64,000 bases of DNA, taken from Prochlorococcus sp. AG-355-I04. GTDB lineage: Bacteria; Cyanobacteriota; Cyanobacteriia; PCC-6307; Cyanobiaceae. A model generated the notes under the pieces. That model worked only from the letters and a program-made list of their open reading frames with translations. It was not told where the DNA came from and did no database searches. Position 1 is the stretch's first letter; each line of letters starts with the position of its first letter. The DNA lies in NCBI GenBank assembly GCA_003280915.1, contig QCDL01000007.1, positions 1 to 64,000 on the forward strand, in the 5' to 3' direction. The position numbers were made by a program, and so were the translations under genes. Of the stretch, positions 50,283-58,052 are shown in pieces.

Positions 50283-51224
50283 TTAATTAATAAAATATTT
50301 TTCTTGAATGAGATCATTTAATTTATTTAAATCAATTTGCAATGAATCGATTGCTTCATGTAAACCATCATTGATTATATCTTCTATTCTGATATAACTC
50401 CACTTTGCTTTAAGCAAACCCCTCATACATTCTAATTCTGAAGGATTTTCAGTACTTGGAGAGTTATCTATTGATTTAAGAGTATTGCTTATCCCATCAA
50501 GACAATATCTTACTGATCTAGGGAAAATTGGATCAAGTAAAAGAAATCTCGCAACTGAATTCGGCTTTATAGAATTTTGCACTGCTTTCCTAAACATTTG
50601 ATAAGCTCCAGCTGAACGTAAAAGTGCTATCCATTGCAGCTCATCAAGAACTCCTCCAAGTTCATCTAAGCTGGGTAGGAGTAAATAATATTTAACATCT
50701 AAAATTCTTGATGTTTTATCAGCTCTTTCGATTAACCTTCCAAGAATGCTAAATCTCCAGGCAAGATCTTTGCTTAGAGTTGCATCTGTAATTCCATAAA
50801 AAAGCTGACATTCCCTCCTTATTTCACTTAATTGTTCTTGTCTTGGTTTATTCCATATTGCCTCTCCTTCTTGCATATTCCAATATAAAATATTAATCTG
50901 TTCCCACATTTCTGAGGTCATGACATCTCTTATTTGTCTTGCATTCTCTCTCGCCATTTGAATGCAAGAAATTATACTATTTGGGTTTAAACGATCTCTT
51001 ATTAAAAAATTAATAACGTCATCAGGTTTTTTCTCTGGGAATCTTTTATCAAATGATTCTCTGTCACTTGAAGCATCAATTAACGGAAGCCAAGGTTCTG
51101 CGCTTCCTGGCGGACAATCTAATGACATTGCTTCACTTACTTCCACGAAACGAGATATGTTTTCTGCACGTTCTAAATAACGATTTATCCAATAAAGAGA
51201 TTCTGCTACACGACTTAAAAGCAT
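50283..51224 (-). CDS. Alpha-E domain protein (DUF403)
   Basis: The 313-residue, all-helical protein has the family opening MLLSRVAESLYWINRYLERAE and the block NARQIRDVMTSEMWEQINILY. The alpha-E family is almost always encoded beside a circularly permuted ATP-grasp protein, as it is here with a 1-bp gap. Activity is unknown in the literature I recall. The ending is normal. It is translationally coupled to both neighbours by close spacing. Confidence 0.92.
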   Translation of the reverse strand: MLLSRVAESLYWINRYLERAENISRFVEVSEAMSLDCPPGSAEPWLPLIDASSDRESFDKRFPEKKPDDVINFLIRDRLNPNSIISCIQMARENARQIRDVMTSEMWEQINILYWNMQEGEAIWNKPRQEQLSEIRRECQLFYGITDATLSKDLAWRFSILGRLIERADKTSRILDVKYYLLLPSLDELGGVLDELQWIALLRSAGAYQMFRKAVQNSIKPNSVARFLLLDPIFPRSVRYCLDGISNTLKSIDNSPSTENPSELECMRGLLKAKWSYIRIEDIINDGLHEAIDSLQIDLNKLNDLIQEKYFIN

Positions 51225-51225
51225 A

Positions 51226-52668
51226 TTATTTACCTACGACCCATGTATCCTTGCATCCTCCACCTTGAGAAGAATTTACGACTAATGATCCTTTTTTTAA
51301 TGCTACCCGCGTAAGCCCACCAGGACTTACCCATGAATCTTTCCCTCTCAAGATATATGGTCTTAAATCAACATGACATGGAAAAAGTTCTCCATCACAT
51401 AACGATGGCACAGTAGATAATTCTAACGTTGGTTGTGCTATGAAATTTCTAGGATTTTTTTTAATTTTATTAGCGAATTCTTCTATCTCACTTGTTGTTG
51501 AGTGAGGTCCAATTAACATTCCATAACCCCCAGCTTCTGATACAGACTTAACAACAAGTTTTGATAAATTTTCTAAGACATATTCTCGATCCTTTTGGTA
51601 ATGACAAATATAAGTTTCTACATTATTAATAATAATTTCTTCATCAAGATAATATTTAATCATTTTTGGAACAAAAGAATAAATCATTTTGTCATCTGCT
51701 ATTCCAGTCCCAGGTGCATTTGCTAAAGCAACATGACCTGCCTTAAAAACATCTAATAATCCTCTAACTCCAAGGCAGGAATCTTTTCTGAAATTAAGAG
51801 GATCTAAGAAATCATCATCAATTCGCCTGTAAATGACATCTACTCTTTTTAATCCAGAGGTAGTTTTTAAATATACATAATCATCATTACAAACTAAGTC
51901 ATGACCTTGAACTAGTTGGATGCCCATTTCTTGCGCTAGATAACTATGTTCAAAATAAGCACTATTAAAAATTCCTGGAGTTAGTAGAACTATCTTGGGA
52001 GTGTCAGTCCAAACAGCAAGTTCTTGAAGCGTTTTTAAAAGATATGATGGATACTCATCAATTGGTTTTACTATTCTTCCTGAGAAAAGATTAGGAAAAA
52101 TATTTTTCATAACTAATCTATTTTCTAAAAAATAAGCAACCCCAGAAGGGCACCTTAAATTATCTTCTAAAACATGCCAATCTCCTTTTCTATCCCTTAT
52201 TAAATCAAGTCCCGAAATTTGACACCATTTATTTAGTGGAGGTTTGAAACCTATCATCTGAGGTCTCCAACCTTCTGAACTCTCTATTAATTCTCTTGGA
52301 ATTATTCCATCATTTATTATTTTTTGAGAATTATAAATATCATCTAGGAATAAATCTATTGCCTCAAGCCTTTGTTTTAGGCCTTTTTCTAGGGTTACCC
52401 AATCATCTTTACTAATTATTCTGGGAAGTGGATCAAAAGGTAATATTCTCTCAGTACCTTTTAAACCAGTATCGTTTAATCTAAAAGTTGCACCATGTCT
52501 TAGTAATAATTTTTTTGCGGCAGAGTGATTCCTGTTTAATTCTTCAAGTCCCATATTATTTAAAGATGAAAGAAGTGGAATCAATATTTCTCTAGCAGAG
52601 TTTACATTGTCCTTAAAGTATTCATCAAAACTATTTTTAGGCTGATAACTTGAAAACATATATTTCAT
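51226..52668 (-). CDS. Circularly permuted ATP-grasp protein (DUF404/DUF407)
   Basis: The 480-residue protein has the family blocks LPFDPLPRIISKDDWVTLEK, LEAIDLFLDDIYNSQKII, HVLEDNLRCPSGVAYFLENR (likely ATP/metal site), and the Gly/Pro segment VSEAGGYGMLIGPHST. ATP-grasp enzymes form amide or peptide bonds through acyl phosphates. This gene heads a three-gene leftward operon and faces a small membrane gene across 128 bp. The final NSSQGGGCKDTWVVGK is typical of the family. Confidence 0.93.
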   Translation of the reverse strand: MKYMFSSYQPKNSFDEYFKDNVNSAREILIPLLSSLNNMGLEELNRNHSAAKKLLLRHGATFRLNDTGLKGTERILPFDPLPRIISKDDWVTLEKGLKQRLEAIDLFLDDIYNSQKIINDGIIPRELIESSEGWRPQMIGFKPPLNKWCQISGLDLIRDRKGDWHVLEDNLRCPSGVAYFLENRLVMKNIFPNLFSGRIVKPIDEYPSYLLKTLQELAVWTDTPKIVLLTPGIFNSAYFEHSYLAQEMGIQLVQGHDLVCNDDYVYLKTTSGLKRVDVIYRRIDDDFLDPLNFRKDSCLGVRGLLDVFKAGHVALANAPGTGIADDKMIYSFVPKMIKYYLDEEIIINNVETYICHYQKDREYVLENLSKLVVKSVSEAGGYGMLIGPHSTTSEIEEFANKIKKNPRNFIAQPTLELSTVPSLCDGELFPCHVDLRPYILRGKDSWVSPGGLTRVALKKGSLVVNSSQGGGCKDTWVVGK

Positions 52669-52796
52669 CGTTTAGTAACTTTTACTTTAGCTTTATATCT
52701 TTATTCGTATTTATGGCTACCAAAAATAATATCTCTTGACTAGATTTATATCATTATTTTGATCATTGAAGTATATTTCTTAAAAATCTAAAAAGC

Positions 52797-53033
52797 ATGA
52801 GTTCTAGTAATTGGCAATTTGTTTTTTTTAGATATTTCGCAAGCTTTCTTTTTATCCTCTCTCATAGTTTGCTGGTTCTTGATCATTTACCAGTAGGGGC
52901 AGCACTTCATGGACTTGGGGAAGTTTTTATTGCGCCTTGGGCTTTTAGAGAAAGAGCATGGGATCTTGTCGTTATTGCAGTTTTATTTTTCTTCTTCGAT
53001 ATCTGGGGACTTATAAACACTCCTTGGAATTAA
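52797..53033 (+). CDS. Small membrane protein of unknown function
   Basis: The 78-residue protein is hydrophobic, with spans near residues 8-28 (FFRYFASFLFILSHSLLVL) and 57-73. LPVGAALHGLGEVFIAPWAF lies between them, with a helix break at Pro. No family recognised. It diverges from the ATP-grasp gene and is followed by a signal-peptide gene 31 bp later. Confidence 0.65.
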   Translation: MSSSNWQFVFFRYFASFLFILSHSLLVLDHLPVGAALHGLGEVFIAPWAFRERAWDLVVIAVLFFFFDIWGLINTPWN

Positions 53034-53064
53034 CTGATATTATTTATTTACTAATTCTGGGAAA

Positions 53065-53298
53065 ATGATATTAAAAATTAAGTCTTATTTTAATCAAATT
53101 TATAAAATAATTTTACTTTTATTACTTACAAATATTTCCAATTTGTATGCACATAATTTATTTAATGGTGGTTGCAAAACACATTGTGGGCAAAAAGTTA
53201 AAGTAATAAGTAATAAAAACAAATTGAAAAATATTGATGATCAAATAAATATTGAGAGTAAGAATTCTTGTTTAAACAAATCACTATGTAGAGGTTAA
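53065..53298 (+). CDS. Small secreted Cys-containing protein
   Basis: The 77-residue protein has a hydrophobic signal (IILLLLLTNISNLYAHN). A mature part has CKTHCGQKV and a Cys-containing tail NSCLNKSLCRG, so four cysteines could make two disulfides or bind a metal (CX3C and CX4C). It ends at 53298, 24 bp before the 3' end of the convergent zinc-ribbon gene. Family not recognised. Confidence 0.62.
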   Translation: MILKIKSYFNQIYKIILLLLLTNISNLYAHNLFNGGCKTHCGQKVKVISNKNKLKNIDDQINIESKNSCLNKSLCRG

Positions 53299-53322
53299 CC
53301 TATCGAAATTTTTTAAATTATT

Positions 53323-53598
53323 TTATGAAATTGTTTCTTTGATAATTATCATAAAAATACTATTTGCTTGATAATTTTTATTAGGAGGATTTATTTGGTT
53401 TTTAATTAAAAAAATAAAAGTATATATTAAAGGTAGAAGTAATGATGAGGCAGCCACCAAGGCAATTATCTGGTTCAACCTAATAAATGGTTTTTTTACA
53501 AGATTCTCTCCGCACAAGCCACAAATCAAAGTACCTTTTGAGGATTGTTTTTGAAATTGATATTTAGGATTGCAAAATGGGCAGTAATATCGAGCCAT
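53323..53598 (-). CDS. Zinc-ribbon membrane protein, 91 residues
   Basis: The N-terminus has CPFCNPKYQF followed by CGLCGENL, a CX2C...CX2C zinc-ribbon arrangement. A hydrophobic segment follows (IALVAASSLLLPLIYTFIFL), then a short basic tail. No known family beyond this arrangement. It is the last gene before the structured 559-bp intergenic region. A perfect palindrome TGATAATTATCA lies in its 3' coding end. Confidence 0.65.
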   Translation of the reverse strand: MARYYCPFCNPKYQFQKQSSKGTLICGLCGENLVKKPFIRLNQIIALVAASSLLLPLIYTFIFLIKNQINPPNKNYQANSIFMIIIKETIS

Positions 53599-53659
53599 TT
53601 TTAAATTTTATCGTTTTAATCATTATCTATAAAACTAGAAGAAAGTCACCTTATTAAAA

Positions 53660-53685
53660 AAAGAGGGCTTATTTTAGCCCTCTTT
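53660..53685. terminator. Bidirectional factor-independent terminator
   Basis: AAAGAGGGCT pairs with AGCCCTCTTT over 10 bp around a 6-nt loop. An A run precedes and a T run follows, so it would work in either direction. It lies at the edge of the structured intergenic region; transcripts from the right (leftward) would end here. Confidence 0.75.
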
Positions 53686-53785
53686 TATCTCTTACTTATA
53701 TTATTTTCTGAAGTTAATAACGCATCTAAATCATGGATCCTTGTTGCTAACTTCTATTAAGCTAATGCTCACCAAAATTAACTAA

Positions 53786-53884
53786 TTGTCTTTAACTGGG
53801 GCAAAAACTCTAGAATTAAGCTTGTTTCTTAAAGGGCACCTAAACGATGCAGAAGAAGGAAGCTTAGACATTAATAAAAAATAA
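53786..53884 (+). CDS. Possible 32-residue microprotein or remnant
   Basis: A TTG-started frame encodes 32 residues including TGAKTLELSLFLKGHLNDAE, an amphipathic acidic stretch. A stop codon directly precedes the start. No ribosome site is visible and the length is marginal, so it may be a remnant of a decayed gene or chance. Retained because the composition differs from random AT-rich sequence. Confidence 0.25.
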   Translation: MSLTGAKTLELSLFLKGHLNDAEEGSLDINKK

Positions 53885-54157
53885 TTGGAGCAGTTAATTA
53901 AATTAGTTCGGTTTATTCCGAAATTTCAGGCAGGCTATCGATCATTTTGAAAGACCTCCTAGAACTCAACAATATAAAATTAGGAAAATATTTCTCTAAA
54001 GACAATCCGTTTTTATACGCATTGCTTTTTAATTAAAAATGTCCGAGAGTAGTAATCAATCGCTTTAATTTTTTTGAGATATTTTTAGTAAGTTTTGCTT
54101 ATTTCTTTTGATATTTAATTCGTCTATCTTAATTTTAAATAATTGAGGAAATCTTTT

Positions 54158-54313
54158 ATGAATCATTCGAAAGAAGTTAATAAAACTGATAAATCAAATC
54201 CCATAGACGAATATTTTCAATGTCTCTCATATTGCGATATTCACCCAAAAGGTATAGATAATGACTGTGAGGTCATTTGTATGGAAAGACATTTAAAAGC
54301 TAACTATTGGTAA
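54158..54313 (+). CDS. 51-residue Cys-containing small protein
   Basis: A 51-residue frame has a GAGGA ribosome site 8-12 bp upstream, unusual here and strong support for translation. The sequence MNHSKEVNKTDKSNPIDEYF leads to CLSYCDIHPKGIDNDCEVIC, four cysteines in a CX3C-X9-CX3C arrangement. This could bind a metal or form disulfides. It has no signal peptide. Function unknown. It ends 18 bp before the convergent WD40 gene. Confidence 0.72.
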   Translation: MNHSKEVNKTDKSNPIDEYFQCLSYCDIHPKGIDNDCEVICMERHLKANYW

Positions 54314-54331
54314 TTAATAAATTTCTACTTT

Positions 54332-55405
54332 TTACTTAAATCCCTTTGAAAAAAGGTTAGTACGAACTTTAAATTTCCATACATTAACAACACCTTTTGC
54401 ATTAACTGCTGCAAGTGCACAATCATCAGGTCTCCAGGATATTGCCCCTACTAAATCTCCTGCGAATGCAGCCCCAACTGGGTCTCCATTACCGTCTTTT
54501 TTTAGAAAACTTGCGACAACAGAACCATCTCTAGATCCTGAGGCTACAAGCATACCTTTATTTGAAAAAGCTAGGCTCGAAATGGGTTCTGTATGGTGAC
54601 ATAGCTCTCCTGGCATAGTCCCTTCTGGACCATTTCCTATAAAGCTCCATACTGTTATTCTTTCACTGCCGCTAGTCGCTAATAATTTTCCGCTGTCATC
54701 AAAAGAAAGATGACTTGGTTTACCAGGGTATCCTGTCATTTCAGCATCCATTCCTGTTGATCTTCTCCAGAAATGTACTGAATTGTCTTGACTCCCGCAG
54801 GCAACTATATCTCCATCAGGACTTAATTCCATTGATACCAATGATCCTTGCCACTCGAGTTTTTGATTCGTTTTATTATTAACTATGTCAAAGAATGTCA
54901 CTCTTCCATAGCAAGCAGTAGCGAGCTCATTTTTATTTGACCACGTTATTGCACTTACAGTGCTTGGGTGGTCTTCTGAGATCCATTTCTCTTCACCAAC
55001 TTCATTAAAAACATATACCTTTTTTGAGGAAGCTATGGCTAGAAATAAACCGTCATTAGACCACTTAAGGTGTTCTACCCAACCCTTGCCAAGATCAAGA
55101 GTTTTAATTACTTTACCTTCGTCACAATTACAAATTTGAACATTTCCATCCTGACCTGATGTTGCAAAAATTTCACCCTCTGGATGAATGGCCATTGCAA
55201 GTAAACCACCAGAGTGAGTATTTTCTTTTTTCCAAATAATTTTTCCAGTATCTCCTTCGAATGCAAAAAGACCTCCTGCCACGTCGCCAACAATAAATTG
55301 TTTTCCTTTAAGAGCCCAGCCACATGCTATGGCGTAATCGTTAACTTCAGCAGTCCATCCTTCATGGAACATGCCTCTTGGGCTAAATGGTTCTATATCA
55401 GGCAT
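54332..55405 (-). CDS. WD40-repeat beta-propeller protein
   Basis: The 357-residue protein is made of about seven WD40 repeats, with recurrent blocks such as LLAMAIHPEGEIFATSGQDG, ISSLAFSNKGMLVASGSRDG and AISWRPDDCALAAVNAKG. There is no signal peptide or extra domain, so it is a cytoplasmic scaffold-type propeller. Its start overlaps the end of the upstream COG0523 GTPase gene by 13 bp on the same strand, so the pair is translationally coupled and probably functions in zinc homeostasis. This inference rests on context only. Confidence 0.85.
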   Translation of the reverse strand: MPDIEPFSPRGMFHEGWTAEVNDYAIACGWALKGKQFIVGDVAGGLFAFEGDTGKIIWKKENTHSGGLLAMAIHPEGEIFATSGQDGNVQICNCDEGKVIKTLDLGKGWVEHLKWSNDGLFLAIASSKKVYVFNEVGEEKWISEDHPSTVSAITWSNKNELATACYGRVTFFDIVNNKTNQKLEWQGSLVSMELSPDGDIVACGSQDNSVHFWRRSTGMDAEMTGYPGKPSHLSFDDSGKLLATSGSERITVWSFIGNGPEGTMPGELCHHTEPISSLAFSNKGMLVASGSRDGSVVASFLKKDGNGDPVGAAFAGDLVGAISWRPDDCALAAVNAKGVVNVWKFKVRTNLFSKGFK

Positions 55406-56742
55406 TTATCGAAGCCTTCTTGCATCTCTTTTTCATTTAGATTTCTACCGATAAAAACAAGTTGATTTCTACGAGGTTCGTTACCCCATTCTTTATCAGG
55501 TTGTGCAGTAAATAACATGTGTACTCCCTGAAAAACTATTCTCCTTGGATTACCTGAGTAACTTATGAAACCTTTAGTTCTGAATATATCCACTCCTTTT
55601 TCTGATAGAAGTCTTCCCATCCAAGTATTTAGTTTTTCTGGGTCAACATCTCCAAAACGCTCTATAGCAATTGAGCTTACTTCATCATCATGTTCGTGCT
55701 CTGCTTGCCAGAATCTTTCAGTATTAAATGGAATCTCTTTATTTTCGTCACTTTTAATGACTTTCATATTGAATTCTTCAGCGGTGTGCTGTGTAAACAA
55801 ACCTATTTTTGTTGGTTTTTCTATGTTCAGGATGAAGGATTTATTTCCTTTATCCTCCAATTTGAGATTTATATGTTCTCCATATGGAATGGTATTTCCA
55901 GGATCTAAACTATTAGCTTTTTCTGCATAAAGTCTCACGGAGGATTCAGCACCATCTTTAAGTTCCTCTTCACTCTCTCCTTGGTTAGCGAGGGCTACTA
56001 AGGACATTTCTGGATCGGGTCCTTCTTCAAGCATTAATTCATATTTACCTGCATCAAGATCGTAAACACCTGTCCATTCAAAAGGATATTCTGGTTCAAG
56101 GAATGTTGGCCTGCGTTTAAGGATCTGATCAAGATCAAATGCACTTAGATTTAAGACTGTTTCAATTGGTACTTTGGCATTCTCAGCTCTAATAATTCGG
56201 GTCATTCGGTTCATATCTCTCAATCTCGATTCAAGAGTATCTAGTGCATCATCAGAGACTAAATCAGTTTTATTAAGGACAAGAACATCTGCAAATGCCA
56301 CTTGTTCTGAACTTTCATCACTCCTGCCTAACTGTTGATCAATGTGGGCAGCATCAACTAAAGTCACAATTCCATCAAGAGTAAATTCAGAACTAATCTC
56401 TTCATCCATGAAAAATGTCTGAGCAACTGGGCCTGGATCTGCTAATCCTGTCGTTTCTACTAAAACATAGTCAAACTTATCTCTTCTTTTCATAAGGTTG
56501 CCAAGGACTCTTATTAAATCGCCGCGAACAGTACAACAAATACACCCGTTTGACATCTCAAATACTTCTTCATCGGCATTAATTACGAGCCCTTGATCTA
56601 TACCCACTTCACCGTATTCATTTTCAATTACTGCTATTCTTTTCCCGTGCTCTTCACTCAATATTCTATTAAGCAAAGTAGTCTTCCCTGATCCTAAGAA
56701 TCCAGTAAGTATGGTTACAGGAACCTTTTCCTTAATACTCAT
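55393..56742 (-). CDS. COG0523-family metallochaperone GTPase (CobW-like, zinc-linked)
   Basis: The 449-residue G3E GTPase has Walker A GFLGSGKTTLLNR at residues 14-26, the metal-binding CXCC motif at C67-I-C-C70 in NGCICCTVRGD, and NKTD-type guanine specificity in VLVLNKTDLVSD. A C-terminal CobW_C domain has His-rich EHEHDDEVSS. The family delivers metals (zinc, cobalt) to client proteins under starvation. A second Zur-like site lies 56 bp upstream. It is read leftward and overlaps the WD40 gene by 13 bp. Confidence 0.9.
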   Translation of the reverse strand: MSIKEKVPVTILTGFLGSGKTTLLNRILSEEHGKRIAVIENEYGEVGIDQGLVINADEEVFEMSNGCICCTVRGDLIRVLGNLMKRRDKFDYVLVETTGLADPGPVAQTFFMDEEISSEFTLDGIVTLVDAAHIDQQLGRSDESSEQVAFADVLVLNKTDLVSDDALDTLESRLRDMNRMTRIIRAENAKVPIETVLNLSAFDLDQILKRRPTFLEPEYPFEWTGVYDLDAGKYELMLEEGPDPEMSLVALANQGESEEELKDGAESSVRLYAEKANSLDPGNTIPYGEHINLKLEDKGNKSFILNIEKPTKIGLFTQHTAEEFNMKVIKSDENKEIPFNTERFWQAEHEHDDEVSSIAIERFGDVDPEKLNTWMGRLLSEKGVDIFRTKGFISYSGNPRRIVFQGVHMLFTAQPDKEWGNEPRRNQLVFIGRNLNEKEMQEGFDKCLI

Positions 56743-56797
56743 TTCTCTCTGTTTTTAAAATGTAATGCTAACCATCAATATAATAATCAAAAAATCG

Positions 56798-56812
56798 AAA
56801 TGAAAACCATTT
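56798..56812. promoter_or_regulatory. Candidate Zur operator upstream of the COG0523 gene
   Basis: AAATGAAAACCATTT shows the same AAATG-N5-CATTT layout as the znuA/znuC site, with two base differences in 15. It lies about 56 bp before the COG0523 gene start. It is weaker than the main site and could be coincidental in AT-rich sequence. Confidence 0.5.
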
Positions 56813-56826
56813 TTATCTATAAAATT

Positions 56827-57924
56827 TTATTGATTAAGTGATCCCCAGTTACTTGCTAAATCAAAACCTTTTGTCTCATCACATGAGCCACCAAGATCAT
56901 TGACGATAGTGCATGTGTTATGAACTGCCACAGTGATAGTGTTTCCTTCCATCATTAGTCCATCGACAAAAATTTGATTAGAAGAGAGTGGGATAGAACT
57001 TTGCTTGCTTAAATTATTGACTAATTTTGAAGCAGGCTCTTGCTCCTTAAATATAACTTTGACATTTTCTTCCTTTAACTCATTTAAAACTTTTGATATG
57101 TTCTGAGGCCTCAGGCTAGATGAATGACCTAAGAAATCTAATAAACTTATTGTTTCAAAACCAAATGCATCGCCATAGTAATCCATAGCTTTGTGTTTTG
57201 AGACAATTACACGATTTGAAGAAGGGATAGTAGATACTTGTTTAACAATCCATTTATCAAGATCTTCTAGTGTTTTGTCAAAAGTTTTGAATCTATTAGA
57301 GATAGCTTTGCGTAGTTTTCTTTCAGGCACATCTTTTTTAAGACTTTTTGATACGACTTTACCCATCTTGATGATGTTATGAGGATCATGCCAGACATGT
57401 GGATCCACGCCTCCGTGATCATGATGGTCGTGGTCATCATGATCGTCATGTTTCTTTGCTGAGTGTCCATGATCGTCGTGGTCATCATGATCGTCATGTT
57501 TCTTTGCTGAGTGTCCATGATCGTCGTGGTCATCATGGTCACTATGATCGTCAATATCAATTGCGCTTACGCCTAAAACAACAGTGCTATTTCTCTTCAC
57601 CCAATTCCTCATTGCGGGTGTCATTTCTGTCCCTAAAGTAAAAACTTTATCTGCCTTTTTTAATAATCTTGCCTGTTTTGGAGAAATTTTTAAATCATGA
57701 ACATCTTGTTTTCTATCTACTAGACATATAACTTCATCGGAAGGGAGTGCTATAGATTTAACGATATCGCAGGTAAGAGGCTCAACTGCTACATAGTTTT
57801 TACTTGCAGCAAAGGCACCGTTTATATTTATTGAGAATAATGCCGCACTAGCGATAAGTGAATTTCGGATAGATACTTTTTTATGAGATATATAGCTTGA
57901 AAAAATTCTCTTAAAAATTGACAT
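56827..57924 (-). CDS. znuA: Zinc ABC transporter substrate-binding protein ZnuA, His-rich
   Basis: The 365-residue periplasmic binding protein has a signal peptide (SLIASAALFSININGAFA). The zinc-binding body carries the family motifs around KQDVHDLKISPKQ (His ligand), GVDPHVWHDPHN, and VIFKEQEPASKLV. A His/Asp-rich loop (residues about 124-175) contains two exact 16-residue repeats of HDDHDDHDDHGHSAKK type, coded by two exact 48-bp tandem copies. Such loops are thought to gather zinc ions. It is divergent from znuC with a Zur-type site between. Confidence 0.95.
   Translation of the reverse strand: MSIFKRIFSSYISHKKVSIRNSLIASAALFSININGAFAASKNYVAVEPLTCDIVKSIALPSDEVICLVDRKQDVHDLKISPKQARLLKKADKVFTLGTEMTPAMRNWVKRNSTVVLGVSAIDIDDHSDHDDHDDHGHSAKKHDDHDDHDDHGHSAKKHDDHDDHDHHDHGGVDPHVWHDPHNIIKMGKVVSKSLKKDVPERKLRKAISNRFKTFDKTLEDLDKWIVKQVSTIPSSNRVIVSKHKAMDYYGDAFGFETISLLDFLGHSSSLRPQNISKVLNELKEENVKVIFKEQEPASKLVNNLSKQSSIPLSSNQIFVDGLMMEGNTITVAVHNTCTIVNDLGGSCDETKGFDLASNWGSLNQ
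57431..57526. repeat. Two perfect 48-bp tandem repeats in znuA
   Basis: 57431-57478 and 57479-57526 are identical over all 48 bases, encoding 16 residues each in the His-rich loop. A partial third copy follows. The perfect identity implies a recent duplication or active homogenisation, and copy number is likely to vary among strains. Confidence 0.9.
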
Positions 57925-57948
57925 AAAAAAATGATAGATATTTTAAAA

Positions 57949-57963
57949 TGATAATCATTTTCA
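57949..57963. promoter_or_regulatory. Zur operator between znuA and znuC
   Basis: TGATAATCATTTTCA matches the cyanobacterial Zur consensus (a 7-1-7 inverted repeat TGATAAT-N-ATTATCA) with one mismatch. It lies 25 bp from the znuA start and 90 bp from the znuC start in the divergent 128-bp spacer, so one site could control both transcripts. Confidence 0.8.
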
Positions 57964-58052
57964 TTTTTATATGCAAGTTTAGGTATAAAATGTTTTTAAA
58001 GTAAATTATTTTCCATAATTAAAATATTATGGGGTTGTAAGTTCAAGCATTA

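Larger units (their letters stand above)
53599..54157. other. 559-bp intergenic region with hairpins
   Basis: No convincing gene is present. Seen are a strong terminator-like hairpin (53660-53685), a long imperfect stem (53710-53721 with 53743-53754, one mismatch), a TTCGG/CCGAA hairpin near 53909, and a 32-residue TTG-started frame (53786-53884) whose residues LSLTGAKTLELSLFLKGHLN look coding but lack a ribosome site. The region may encode a structured RNA or a decayed gene; I cannot decide. Confidence 0.5.

Noticed and set aside
53340-53351. Palindrome TGATAATTATCA resembling a Fur/Zur half-site pair
   Set aside because: It lies inside the 3' coding end of the zinc-ribbon gene and is three bases too short for the 7-1-7 Zur box.
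57399-57641. An 80-residue rightward frame rich in HDRRGHHDRHV repeats
   Set aside because: It is the complement of the His/Asp-rich repeat in znuA; the repeated DNA keeps several frames open.
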